Below are positions 38,401-49,065 of a stretch of DNA of 64,000 nucleotides, one piece after another. Made by a program: the position numbers and the translations under genes. Source of the DNA: Mycteria americana (lineage: Eukaryota > Chordata > Aves > Ciconiiformes > Ciconiidae); the NCBI RefSeq assembly GCF_035582795.1, contig NC_134367.1, forward strand, positions 45,535,062 to 45,599,061, read 5' to 3'. The notes below the pieces were generated by a model. That model was given only the letters and a program-made list of their open reading frames with translations. It was not told the origin of the DNA and did no database searches. The first letter of the stretch is position 1. The number at the start of each line of letters is the position of its first letter.

Positions 38401-41400
38401 CACATTTTACTGATTCCTTAAAACTATTTCCCAAAAGAAAAGAGGTTGCAAAATAATTACCTATGATCCAGTATGTAAGCTGCAGACCTTCTGGAGGTCC
38501 TTTTACCTTCAGGTAAGGTTTTACATACTTTAATACATCACCTAAATACTCCAGAGACTTTGCTACCATGGCAGATTTCTCAGGGAGCGTCTGAAGGCCA
38601 CTGTAAGTTCTACCAACAGCCTGAGAAAACAGAAACATTGAAATAAATATAAATAAACTTACTAAGTCTCTTACTAGGTTTGTGTGAGTAATTTCTTTTC
38701 ATACACCAAACAAAATCTGATACATAATTCCTTTTCCGTAAAATTGTCCTATGAAGCTAACACAGAGATGTACAGTACCTTAATGAATTGAACAAGAGCA
38801 TTTTTAGGGTCTTGCTTGAAAACTGACTCTTCAACATGAGCCTTTGAAAGAATGTTTTCTACTTCTGAGAGTTTAAAAATCAGTCTTGTCATTTCAGTCA
38901 GCTGCTCCATATAGGCTTTCCCTGTTTGTTACAAGAGAGCACAGCAGTAAATATAGTATAGTTATGCTTTTCGATTTACTTTAGTCCCAAAATCATAAAA
39001 TGAAACAAGATTTTTAAATGTCTAAAATACAAGGATTCTGCAACCGACTGCATCTCTCTAGACAAAGAACGTGTGTCTAAACTAGTTATGTTTCTAATAC
39101 AGATATAAGAGAATGAAGAGTGTTAAGTATGGATAAACAAGTCTTTCATTTTAGTGACGGTTTTCTTCAAAATCTACAAAATGCGTATGAAAGTCACTAG
39201 AAGATGTGTTCCACAAATAATTAGAACTGCAGTGTTTTATAGAAGTGATGAAGTATTGCTCTAAGAAAGCAAATATCCAATATAGAAAAGGGAAGAATTA
39301 CTTGCAACTGGGTTTTTTTCCTTTTTTCTTTTAGGGCATTCACAGAATGATTTCTGACTATTTACTTCAGATTTTCACTTTTTTCAGAGCAGTTTCTCCA
39401 TGGGGGAAAAATAGCTTGTCTCCTTGGGAGCAAGTTTTTGTTCTTTGCTTCCAAGGAAACAAGCTCTTTTATCTTTGTTTGTGATAAATTTGTCATATGC
39501 AGAGCAGGCAAACTATCAATAAATAGCACAAGCAGCGTAAAGGAACACATTTTGTAATTAGGTAAAAGTAAAGGAATACAAACAAAAATACATTTTGTAA
39601 TTAGCCGAAAATGTTTGCCAGTTTTGCAATATAGAATCATTACTGCAAACATTAGGGAAATGTGAACACTTACCAACTGTTCGCTCAGCATCTGTCTTGG
39701 CCAGCATACCAGTCGGTTGATCTATGAACATTTGCAAAATGCACCGAAACCAAGAACGTACTGTCAAAGCTTCATAGGATGTATATCCCATACTAGAAAA
39801 AGCTTCACACAGTGCACTGCATGAATACAACAGGAAGAAAAAGGTAAAGAGATCTAATAAAAGTATGCAAAAAGGTGGCAGAGTGTCTCATTTGGCTGCA
39901 GACATATAGAAACAGTCCACAGAAACAATTAGAAATAAAGTAGCGGAAAGGCCAACTGGCATTCCTTTTGTGTACTCTACAGACTTAGCTCACAATATCC
40001 TGATGCCTAAATACAGAGAACATGATAAATTTGGTAATGCCACACATGGTAGTATAAAAGCATACAGACATATGTTTTCTCTACATAAAACAGAGGGAGA
40101 AAAATTCACACAATAGGAAATGCCTTATTCTAACAATGGATAATTTGACAGTACTATCTAAATTGCTGATGTACAATGCTGGGAATAGTCTAGCTGAATC
40201 AACCTGGAACTTCATATTGACACTGCTTAAGCTACCCCAGCCTTTCAGATAAAGCTAGCTCAGGTGCCCCACGCTACTCTGAAGTCTGCTTAGTCCTAGC
40301 TACATAAAAGATGGAGAAGAGAAGGTCTGCTTTAGAAAATAAAGATATGTCATGTTATAAACAGATCAAAAAGGGAAACCTAAAAAGGCAGCTTGGAGAT
40401 GACAAAGGAAACCGCTACACTTGATGTACACTTACAAACGTATGTATTTATGTATGCATGCACACACAAGTATATACATTCACACACAGAGCAAATTTGC
40501 TGTATATACTTCCAATCAAACGCTTGCTACTGTTCTACCAGCCAGGTGTCACGCCAAAGTCAATGGCACCATCAACACTCAATGCACAATCCCTGTACTT
40601 TACTCTTCAGTATTCCCAAAGTTTTACTTGCCTTACCACCGTGGGTAGCTGCTGTAGTCACTTTTTCAAAAGCATATTAAGCATACTGGCCCCGCATCAT
40701 TAATTCTGCAGAAACTCCTTGCTAATGGACAGCAGGTCTGTTCTGCACCCCGTTTGCAATTCCTATCGGATAAGCTCCGTGTGTGCTTCAGGTCAGTGAA
40801 ATTTCTTGAAAACAGTTACACCTTTTTATTTGAGAAACTTCCTCCCTGGTCAGTCCTAGGTGCTTTGACTTTAATGAAAAACGCTTGTACTCTTTTCTTG
40901 ATATATGTACATATAAATCTACTTATTTTCTACTGAATTTTTACTCATGCTTGCAACAGAAAGTCAGAGGTCCAGATGGAAACCAAACTGGATTCTGTTT
41001 CTCACTGAACAACATTATTGAAGTTTTTTTTCCTGTTTCATTTAGTTAAAACCAATGACAACTATTTTTTGTCTGAACATCCCTGCTGAAGTACTCTTGA
41101 CAAAATAAATAAGGGGACTAAATGCAAGCAAATAAAATATAAAAAATTATAATTAAATTCCAGTACCAAAAGAGAAAAAAACAGGATGCCTACAGACTTA
41201 ATGCTCTTTGCAATAATGTATAAACAACAAAAAATTCCAGCCTTCTGTGATCTTGATGTACACAGCTAGTCTACTTGGCCCCAAAGGCTGCCCCAACAGT
41301 TTCTGCTGTAGTCTCGCTCTTGTTTCAGTTGCTTGCTGGTAGGTAGGCCACTTAAGCGTCTTCCTAAAACTGGAGAGGAATATGCTCCTAATCCTTAAGA

Positions 41401-44400
41401 AAGAAAAGAACAATAACTACCCACTAGAAGCATGGCAAGTGGTACTTTTAAACCAGTGAGCTTATACACATGCTAAAAGTTAGTTTAAACAGGCTATAAC
41501 ACTATCATGCACTACACAACACGTATCTGGAGAGGAACTTTTAGGCACTACTGCAAAAGAAATGCCAAAGCTTGTGCGAATATTCCTAAGGGCACAGCTT
41601 TGTCCATCAGAACCTTTATTATCGATATTGAAATAGCTGATATGCAGAATAAGCTTCAATCTTAGAGACCAGGCAGAGCTTGCAGGGTATATAGCAGCAT
41701 CAGCAATGAAATAATCTTTTGACTTTTTCACTGAGAAAGTTTGATGTGAAAATTATGACAACGCAGTAACCATGAAGTCTTAAGATCCCAGCACTTAGCC
41801 ACTTTGATAACTTTTGCTCTACAACTGCCTAAGGTAAGTAAGTACATTAATCATGCTACAAAAAATTGCCGTCTTATTAGGATATAATAAAATGACAGTG
41901 TTTAGAGTATGGTATCTCTGTATAATTCTACCAAAAAAGTCTTATCATAGGTACTCATTGTCCTTTCACAAGGAAATGTGAGCACCTTACAGCTCTGTTG
42001 ATGAGGTAGGGACATAACTTTGCCTAGTCTCACCTTGTTGGCCTTGAGGCAACTGATAGGGGAAACAGACAATTCTCCTTGAGGCTCAGCAATCACAACC
42101 CCAACAGCTTAGGGGTACAAATATTTGCCTCTGCGTGAGTGCTTTCTGTCCCATGCTTCCAGCAGGTCGGAAAATTCAGAAAAGCAGAGAGTAACAGAGA
42201 GCGAGAGCATACGAGAGAGAACCAGAAAGAGTGAGAACGTACATACACATAAGCAAAAGACGAATACCCATCATCACTCAACTATGCAGTCATGCTTTTT
42301 ACTGATAGTTCTCTCAATACGGATCCATCTTCAGCTAGTCCATGGTACAACCCTGCAAGAGGAGGGCAAGGTCCTCTCGTTCCTTTCTAAGGCGGTACTT
42401 GGAAGTAAGGGTTTGAATTCCCTCAGAGTGCAAGACCCACTTAACTTGGGTTTTCCAAATTCTTGCACAAGTGCTCTAACCTCTCAACTAATGTACACCA
42501 GGTCACTATCATAAATGCTAACTGCATTTTTAGATGAAATTATGGCAGCAGGGCTGTAGGGGGAACTCAGTATTAGCTATGTGTGCACGTTCTGCATTTG
42601 CCAATGCAACCATGCTCCCAAACACTTGGGAACAGGAATGCTTTGACTGTGGTTCCAAATACAGTAAATGTCACCTCAGCCAGCACAGCAACGTATCTGT
42701 GGATACATATGTAACAATATGTCAGGTGCTTAATGAATATTGCTAATGAATACTTAAGTAACTGCTTTCAATCACTTAAGTGTTTACTGGGGGAACAAGT
42801 AATTAGCCTTAAGCACCTAAATTATACCAAAATTCCAGTTTAGGCATCAATGTTTTTCTTGATCTCACCTGAAGAGCAACAAAATTCAAATTATAAATGG
42901 GCATTTATGCGCTTAATTCCTATTTCATTCAGCATGTGCTAGGTATCTGCAACTTTGCATGAAACTCACCCTATCAAGATCATACAAGAGAAAGACAGCA
43001 AATCAGAGGACTGAGCGCTTCTCTCCTGAGTTCCAAACTGACACGAGGAACTAAATTCAACCTCTTAACATCTCTCTGAAAGAAGGCCATAGCCTCATCT
43101 TTGCCAATCACACTGAAATAGTCTTTACCATATCCTGCTTTACAGCTATGCTCCTTAGTACAGTATGTGCCCTAAAAATGTGCAACGTTTTTCACTTTCA
43201 AAGACAGTCCAACATAGAAACACTCTCTCTTTCTCTCTCATCTCTCACCTCCCCTGCTTCCAAAGCCTGATTCAGAAGCGGGACAAGGGGAGAAAAAAAC
43301 CCACACCACAACAACCGCCACCACCACCCATCTATCTTAAGTTCATGGAGACCTACTTAAAGCAAATAAAATTTCTCAGGTATATAAAATTCTGACTGGA
43401 CAGAGTCCTAGGCAATCTGCACTAGCTGACCCTGCTACTTGAGCAGAAGCACTGGACAAGTTAGACTACATGATCTCAAGAGTCCCTTCCAACCTAAACA
43501 ATTCTGTGATTCTATGAAAATTGGCATGTAAAACATAGGAACGTGATCAATTTTCTACACCTACTATTTAATTTAAAGCATCCATTTATCAGGTCTCAGA
43601 AACCTGAGCTATATGCACTCAGAAAGTGTTCCAAGCTTGCCAAAAAGAAAGTTTTAATGCATGCATTTCCTTACGATAATTTTCCTTATATTTTCAATAC
43701 TGCCCAACCCATCCTCCTGAGCTTCCTGCAGCAGTTCTTCATCTTGAAGAAGTCAAGATATTAAACATTGAATACTTACTATATAGCATCTTCAGATTTC
43801 TGTGATAAAGTTTATCTTGACTATTTATAAGAAGATTTAGGTTTTTGTGTTAAGAGTAACTGGTAGGGGAAAAATAAGTCCAGTACTTTTAACTAGAAAT
43901 TTTAAAATTTACCCAGTTACATTATTCAACTTCAAGTGCAGCTAGGGCAGGAGGCTACTGCCTTGCCAAACTAACAACTTTGCCCAAGTGTAACAACAAT
44001 AGAAGGGGTGGATAACTATAACTATGCAAAGTAAAAATAGGTTAGGGGTTCAGGCATTTCACTTTGATGCAGTGTTGCTCTTCATGGAAGTATTTCTCTG
44101 AAGAAATTGTCTAGGTCCCCATTTTCCAAAATCTGTTAGTAACAACATTGTTTCCATTCGGAAAAAATAAGTGGTTTGCTGTATAAAAGACAAATAACTT
44201 TTTCAAACTACTTACCTATCTTCCTGACAAATTTTCAGGATCTTAAGCTATTTACACATAAAACCAAACAAACAATCCAACCCAAATAACACCCACTATC
44301 CCCTGTGAAATGTGCCAGATGATTTCAAGAAACCTAGAACTTTAAGCAGATGCAAAGAACCTGGACCATCTTAATGAAACGTTACTGTTTGAAGCAATAT

Positions 44401-47279
44401 TTTCCACAAGTCTAATGAAGGAATGACAAGGTACTGGAAGAACAAGCAGTCGCAATTTTTCACCTGTTTTGAATTAGGTGACTTAGATATCTTGACACCA
44501 GCTGAGGCCACACCATGTCATCCCATCCAAACAGCTGCATCATTGATAGAACGGGTTGTGGCTGGAGATCTGATAGGGCTTTGCTAGGTATGTCCAAAGC
44601 TAAGAGAGTAAAACCTGATTTTAAAGAGAGAAAAACATATCACCACGTTAACAGTTTCTCAGTACATCCCTGTTCCACTAAAAAGCATTGAAAATTAATT
44701 ATGATTAATAATGCGCAGTCTGGGAGTACCAGAAATCTCAATTAAAACTGGGCAACTATTCTAACAGATAGCGTTTGCACACATGTTAAAATGTAGTCTC
44801 TGTCCCCAGGAGTTTGTAAGTCAACATGACACACTGAATGCAAAGGAGGTAAAATGGATCCAAACATACACAATTTTAAACATATTCACGAAACCACAGA
44901 TTATAAGTCCTGAAGGCATAGCTTTACCACCTATGCAATAAAAACTATGTCTTAAAAACTTGCTTTTTTGTCTTCTTGGCCTCCCTTTCTTTCCTCCATC
45001 CACCACTTCTTCCCTTGTACACATAAGTATTACTGTGCTTTACAGGGTTGAGTTTTATTAATTTGCTTTGTTGTTTTTATACTCTTCTCGCAGTGAAGAA
45101 CTGTATCTGGAAAGAATTCACTCAGTAAAAGCTGGTACCTTTCTGTTTTTAGAATAGACTTTCATGTATCAGAAGTTACTGTGTAAATAAAGCACTATGG
45201 ACAAGGTTATTATTGAAAAAAGGATCTTCATATAACAGTTGCAGATCTAGAAACTGGGACAGTACTTTGCGCAGAGTTTTTGTTAATGAAGCATAACCTT
45301 TTGCTGTTTCTGTTAGGTCTACTGTGGAATCTATATCTAACACTACCAGAATAAAAAATATAGCACATTCTTTATGCTGCAAATGACAAATGCATTATAC
45401 TCAGGAGGAAAATGTAATCTGAAATGCTGAGCAGTTATTAGGTTATAGGAAATGAGAGGCATCAAACGAGTCAGGAAAACTGACTTTGGAGGGCAATGAA
45501 ATAAAGGGGCTCACTAGTTCCCAAATTCTCCAATTCAAGTTAAATATAAATGTAATATTAATTTATTAAAGTAATGCTTTGTAAAACTGCATGCATTGAG
45601 AAGCTGACTTTGAATTAGACAAAAAAGGCTAGTTTTCAGAAACAGCAATGAAGCTATTTTAGTTAACGGTATAGGGACAGACCACCTTAAGCTATGAAGG
45701 ACTTCACATTTCTTTATGTGCCTTGGAATAAAAAAGAAGGTCATACAGAGTCCCCACTCTGCCTTAGGTGAGGAAGCAATTTGTGCCACCCTTCTTCCAG
45801 ATTATCACATTGTTTCTGCAGCATCAGCCATAACATGGGTGGGGGAGAAATGGGAGACAGAAAGGATAATGTAAGTCCCAGGCTATTTGCCTGGCAGGGG
45901 GAGCAGGAGAGCTGTGACAGCTGCTCTCTCCTCTGGGCTGCAACCTCTAAGGCAAGAAGCTCATACAGTGTGGGAAGGGTTTGCCTTCCTCTGTAGTACT
46001 GCCTTACACATCTCTATAAAGCAGGTCACAACTGCACTCCCCTGCTTCTAAGCAGAGTTTATAATAGGTTGCTCTTCTTGCTATTTCACTGTGTTAATAT
46101 AAAATAAAAAGATATGACACCGTAGGAAATGAATGAAAGTTTTGACATTAACAACCTCTTCCTTTGATTTGTATTGCTGTTTCCCATACGTGCTTCAGCA
46201 GTATGAGACCACTACCGTTGCACGCTGCCTCCTTCATTAACGTTACCTACTAACTCCTGCAGAGCTGCTTCAAATGAAGGGTCTTTCAACTTTTCTATTA
46301 CTAACTCAGTACTTCTGAGCTTGTAACTTTATCTAATTCACATTGTGATGGGAAAAAAAAATATTTTATATTTCACTTCTCTAAATTTTAGTTAAATGGA
46401 TACAAGATTTCATTGTAATTACAGAATAGAATGCTAGCTACTGACGTTAAAGATCAAACTGGGATTTCTTTCTATACGCTGCCATGCTGACTCATTGCAA
46501 GTGGAGTTCACATACATATGGAATGTTGTACTTCGAGATTAAAACCCTTCAGTGTAAAGATAAATAATTAAAACGAATTATGAAATAGTTTTATGACCAT
46601 GACCATAAATGTTCAGCAAAAAACAAGTCATGTAATCAACCTTTAGAATTGTGTTCACATGTAAAATCTTATTTAAAACAATTTAGTTTGAATCGCAACC
46701 ATAATGAAAAGAATAGTTCAACACAAAATTATAATAAACTTCTACAAAAAGATGTAAATTTTAGGTATAGTGAAAGAAGTTAGTCTCATTTATATTGTAT
46801 AACATTTGCAGTGTTGATTATAATCTGTGACTAGTAGGGAAAAAGAAGTCAGGCTTGTATAACTTCAAACCCCTTTGGAGTTCTCAATCTGTTTGTATTC
46901 TATCAAGTAATTCAACACTACAGTGTTTCTTCTTGTCAAAATATTTAGCATAGAATCTACTTTTTGCATTTATTCATACTGAAGTTACTACATGGAAGCA
47001 GAAATATCCCAAAGTACAAAATCCTTGAAAGTTTGCGATCCAGACAATAGCACCAAATCCGGTAGTCGCAGGGAGGGTCAATGCTAACCTGCAGCTGTAT
47101 CAGCAAGCTGTGGGGAAGGTGGCATCTGTGACATTCTCTGGCTCTTCAAATAGGGGAAGAAATTTCTCCAGAGAGCACTGGCGACAGCAAGGTGGTGCTC
47201 TTTAGCCACTAATGGAAGCTGTGCGTCTGGGGCCGTGTTCCCTAGGTGAAGTCCCTGGCTTACACGTTTGTGCACACTC
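20396..47279 (-). CDS. MMS22L: MMS22L, 3' half of gene (last eleven coding exons)
   Basis: MMS22-like DNA repair protein, partner of TONSL; the nuclear complex acts at stalled or collapsed replication forks and promotes RAD51 loading and homologous recombination. The family protein is about 1,240 residues; the last ~560 are here. The exons, in transcript order, are 47279-47089, 44614-44464, 39816-39674, 38921-38779, 38620-38461, 36211-36042, 28368-28157, 25806-25640, 24206-24110, 22912-22745 and 20477-20396. Every splice phase fits and no internal stop occurs. Recognised blocks include LKSQRMSQ, QLFGWDD, EALTVRSW, KSAMVAKSLEYLGDVLKY, APPPRLAS, TQSLKDSE and IQKLENETG, spanning the conserved C-terminal MMS22L domain. 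It is alpha-helical and leucine-rich with no catalytic motif, as expected of a scaffold. The 5' exons are outside the window. Confidence 0.95.
22745..22912 (-). CDS. MMS22L: MMS22L exon
   Basis: Acceptor GTCCCCCTCAG ends at 22913; donor GTTTGA starts at 22744. The exon is 168 bp in phases 2 to 2. It encodes QFIQEYTAVYDHRVFSILET, VAVLDQTLVTSLIPTITQSL and KDSEHKQGLGRNAAQ. The donor is weak at +3 and +4, but it is the only one that keeps the phase to the last exon. Confidence 0.94.
23235..23255 (+). repeat. (AAT)n microsatellite
   Basis: A short run of TAA/AAT units in an MMS22L intron. Confidence 0.8.
24110..24206 (-). CDS. MMS22L: MMS22L exon (short)
   Basis: Acceptor TTTTTACAG ends at 24207; donor GTAACC starts at 24109. 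The exon is 97 bp in phases 1 to 2. It completes a valine codon, then encodes KKISTDIVQYMVEGCQAGSG and GERATQLTSVF. It was found by matching the expected phase and the QYMV..CQ.GS pattern. Confidence 0.92.
25640..25806 (-). CDS. MMS22L: MMS22L exon
   Basis: Acceptor GTCTTCCCAG ends at 25807; donor AAG|GTGAGC starts at 25639. The exon is 167 bp in phases 2 to 1. It encodes ENYMQFKGNAPPPRLASVLA, FILEVLQRTQSTELCDTDLV and LPAVLKCVVLVNELQ. Confidence 0.95.
28157..28368 (-). CDS. MMS22L: MMS22L exon
   Basis: Acceptor CCTTCTACAG ends at 28369; donor GTAAGG starts at 28156. The exon is 212 bp in phases 0 to 2. It encodes GLSFICCQSQTQGAYLNQLL, then GNIIQQYFGRFLPSSP and a weakly conserved end, MLRLRKTTLLVI. 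The CCQSQ..AYLNQLLGN block fixes the identity. Confidence 0.94.
33214..33231 (+). repeat. G-rich tract
   Basis: Eleven G, one A and six G. A low-complexity tract in the 7.7 kb MMS22L intron. Confidence 0.9.
34411..34440 (+). repeat. 15-bp tandem duplication
   Basis: GCCTTAAGCCAACT occurs at 34411-34424 and again at 34426-34439, with one base between. A perfect, probably recent duplication. Confidence 0.85.
35622..35653 (+). repeat. Poly-A tract (A15 G A16)
   Basis: Two A runs are separated by one G. No LINE or retropseudogene sequence is recognised upstream, so it is listed as a simple repeat. Confidence 0.85.
36042..36211 (-). CDS. MMS22L: MMS22L exon
   Basis: Acceptor TTTTTCAACAG ends at 36212; donor GTAAAT starts at 36041. 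The exon is 170 bp in phases 1 to 0. It encodes CLVKFWAPILATSKAQQLLF, RIVDCLLLPHSVLQQDKELP and VALLSAIQESLPLYLQ. An unrelated longer open frame overlaps it in another phase and is a shadow. Confidence 0.95.
36212..38460 (-). other. MMS22L intron, 2.2 kb
   Basis: Phase-1 intron. It contains a 20-bp tandem duplication at about 37142-37175. Nothing else is recognised. Confidence 0.75.
38461..38620 (-). CDS. MMS22L: MMS22L exon
   Basis: Acceptor GTTTTCTCAG ends at 38621; donor GTAATT starts at 38460. The exon is 160 bp in phases 0 to 1. It encodes AVGRTYSGLQTLPEKSAMVA, then KSLEYLGDVLKYVKPYL and GLQLTYWII. This is one of the best conserved parts of the protein. Confidence 0.95.
38779..38921 (-). 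CDS. MMS22L: MMS22L exon
   Basis: Acceptor TAACAAACAG ends at 38922; donor GTACTG starts at 38778. The exon is 143 bp in phases 1 to 0. It encodes KAYMEQLTEMTRLIFKLSEV, then ENILSKAHVEE and DPKNALVQFIK. The intron to the next exon is only 158 bp, the shortest in this gene segment. Confidence 0.94.
39674..39816 (-). CDS. MMS22L: MMS22L exon
   Basis: Acceptor TATTCATGCAG ends at 39817; donor GTAAGT starts at 39673. The exon is 143 bp in phases 2 to 1. It encodes ALCEAFSSMGYTSYEALTVR, SWFRCILQMF and then a less conserved stretch, TGMLAKTDAERTV. Confidence 0.94.
42395..42500 (-). repeat. Possible tRNA-derived SINE remnant
   Basis: The reverse complement contains GAGAGGTTAGAGCACTTGTG (A-box like) and GGGAATTCAAACCCTTA (B-box like) about 50 bases apart. 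The identity is inferred only from the box layout. Confidence 0.38.
43390..43518 (+). mobile_element. CR1 LINE 3' end
   Basis: This is the 3' terminal part of a chicken-repeat-1 LINE in sense on the + strand. It carries the motifs GACTACATGATCTCAAGAG and TCCCTTCCAACCTAAACAAT and ends with the terminal repeats ATTCTGTG ATTCTATG. It is a 5'-truncated, inactive copy inside an MMS22L intron, antisense to the gene's transcription. Confidence 0.85.
44464..44614 (-). CDS. MMS22L: MMS22L exon
   Basis: Acceptor TTAAAATCAG ends at 44615; donor GTGAAA starts at 44463. The exon is 151 bp in phases 1 to 2. It encodes FTLLALDIPSKALSDLQPQP and then MMQLFGWDDMVWPQ and RYLSHLIQN. The QLFGWDD and RYLSH blocks match the family. 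Confidence 0.94.
44615..47088 (-). other. MMS22L intron, 2.5 kb
   Basis: Phase-1 intron between the exon ending QLADTAA and the exon starting FTLLALD. No repeat or gene is recognised inside. Confidence 0.75.
47089..47279 (-). CDS. MMS22L: MMS22L exon (most 5' in window)
   Basis: Acceptor TTTCTCCTTAG ends at 47280; donor GTTAGC starts at 47088. The exon is 191 bp, starting with one base that completes an arginine codon. It encodes SVHKRVSQGLHLG, then EHHLAVASALWRNFF and LKSQRMSQ, ending in QLADTAA. The ALWRxFF..LKSQRMSQ block is characteristic of MMS22L. The donor deviates from consensus at +3. Confidence 0.93.
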
Positions 47280-48032
47280 CTAAGGAGAAACAAAAACAAT
47301 GTTTACGTTCAATAAATGAAAAATTCACATCTTTTAAAAACGCATTTACACCTACTTTAAACCGTAGAGCCTGAGAACTGGAGGATCATTTTATGCAATT
47401 AAAATCTTTATGCAAAGACATTATGCATACCAGTTATTTGATGGATGATTGATGGCATATTAAGCACCATAAAGTTAATGTTAATTACTAATGTCAACCA
47501 TTAATTATATGCTTTTTAATATGTCAGATCAAAATGAGAAATAGGCAGCTTTAAAATTAATATCTGCATTTTGCAACTGCTAGCATGACAAGCAAGTCTG
47601 CTTACAATCCAAAGCCAGACGCTTTTTCAAAATTTTTGTCAGTAGGGTTTTTAGGATAGGGTTGTGTACAGCAAATAATGGCAAATGATTTTGATCAATT
47701 GTAAAGCTTCCTTCTGAAACCTATTTCTCATTTGTAAAAGCTCACTAGGTACAAGTTTTGATAAGAGAAAAGATTCATTTTATCCTGATGCGCTGTAGAC
47801 AATTAGGTTTGACAGCAATGCCCACAGCTTTGTTAGTACAGTAAGGACAAAAGTTACCACTACACATAACTCCCATCTCTTCCTGAGACAATGTGGCATG
47901 AATTCAATAACGCACTCAATTTTCTTTGATTCTTCTAGTACCATTCCTGCTACTTAATCTAATTTGGAAGTTGTGACTTTCTAGAGGTTTAATAGAGATA
48001 TGTCTGCAGGGAATCAATGTTCTCAGAGAAAT

Positions 48033-48067
48033 GGGGGGGGGGGGGGGGGGGAGGCGCGGGGGGGAAG
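48033..48067 (+). repeat. Poly-G tract (19 G) with flanking G runs
   Basis: Nineteen consecutive G (48033-48051) are followed by AGGCGCGGGGGGG. The tract could form quadruplexes on the + strand and is prone to length variation and sequencing error. Confidence 0.9.
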
Positions 48068-48849
48068 AAGCATTAATAAATTTGTCTGGTAGAGCAGGAT
48101 AGGAGGCATTACTGCACCGGGCTGATCAACTAAATAACATGCTTATTAAAAACAATCGGTAGGAATGCACTATCATTCCTGTTCCTATTTATCTTCTGGT
48201 CAACTCAATTGAGATTGTGCATTAAAGCACAGGCAGCATTATTACATTTGCTTTATTAAATTCTATAAACAGCACTGTAAAGTCAGAGTCAAGATATTTA
48301 TAAGATAATGGCAAACAGCAGAGGCATCGAGACTTGCCTTAACACTAACATTTGTAGACTGTAATTTTTTTTTTCTTAATTGCCATTCTCACAATAGCAA
48401 GTGTTTCACAAAACTCTTCCCCTAGATCTTTATTCTGTGCTCACTCTAATTTGAAATAAACCAAAACAAAAATAGAAAAAACTCCAGCCCCTAGTTCCCT
48501 TCTGGGAATGTGGGAAAATTATGAAAGAATTACACAACTCACAGCACTCATTAGGACATCTGAAATGGAATAATTTTAAATAAAGAGTAGGCTGGCTGCA
48601 AGGCCTTCCCGTACTAGGGCTGATATTAGAAGCGCATCTCATTATATCAAATTAGTATCCAAAAATTCTGCCTACCACATAATTTAAAACATAAAACATA
48701 CTGGCTGTCAAAGGTAACGATACCTTATGCCTGCCTGCAGGCATCCATTAGTTTCAATAGGACAGACAGAGAGAGAATTGAGTACCAGCTACTTTTTGAA
48801 TAGCTACATTTAACAGACATGGAAGAGTACGTAGTATCAGGAGGAATCA

Positions 48850-49065
48850 AATATTTCTTTCAGAGATGGTGCGAGTCCAAACACAGGAACAGAAGCCAGG
48901 AATTCTAAACCCAACACTTATTCCCTTTGTGGCTTCACATAAATTATACAGCCTTTGTTAGCCTCAGTTTCCCAGCCATGATATTTGGATAGTAAGACAG
49001 CTTACCCTTTAAGGATGCTGTGAAAACAATCAATGCTTAGAAACTGAGGATTATATTCAGTATGT
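48850..49065 (+). repeat. MIR-like / CORE-SINE remnant
   Basis: GCCTCAGTTTCCCAGCCATG followed by AAGGATGCTGTGAAAACAATCAATGC resembles the core and 3' half of the ancient amniote MIR family (GCCTCAGTTTCC ... GTGAGGATTAAATGA). It is highly decayed. The boundaries are approximate. Confidence 0.55.

Larger units (their letters stand above)
39817..44463 (-). other. MMS22L intron, 4.6 kb, with repeats
   Basis: Phase-2 intron holding a CR1 3' end (43390-43518), a probable tRNA-derived SINE remnant (42395-42500) and a GA-rich low-complexity stretch (42178-42240). No coding exon is needed: flanking codons QN-S-ALCEAF join in phase. Confidence 0.75.

Noticed and set aside
42125-42514. 129-codon open frame on the + strand
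   Set aside because: It is made of GA-rich low-complexity sequence and the antisense of a probable SINE remnant.
48722-48733. Possible 11-bp MMS22L micro-exon ending LQAGIR
   Set aside because: The similarity is limited to a few residues, the candidate exon would be tiny, and the longer frame upstream does not match the protein.
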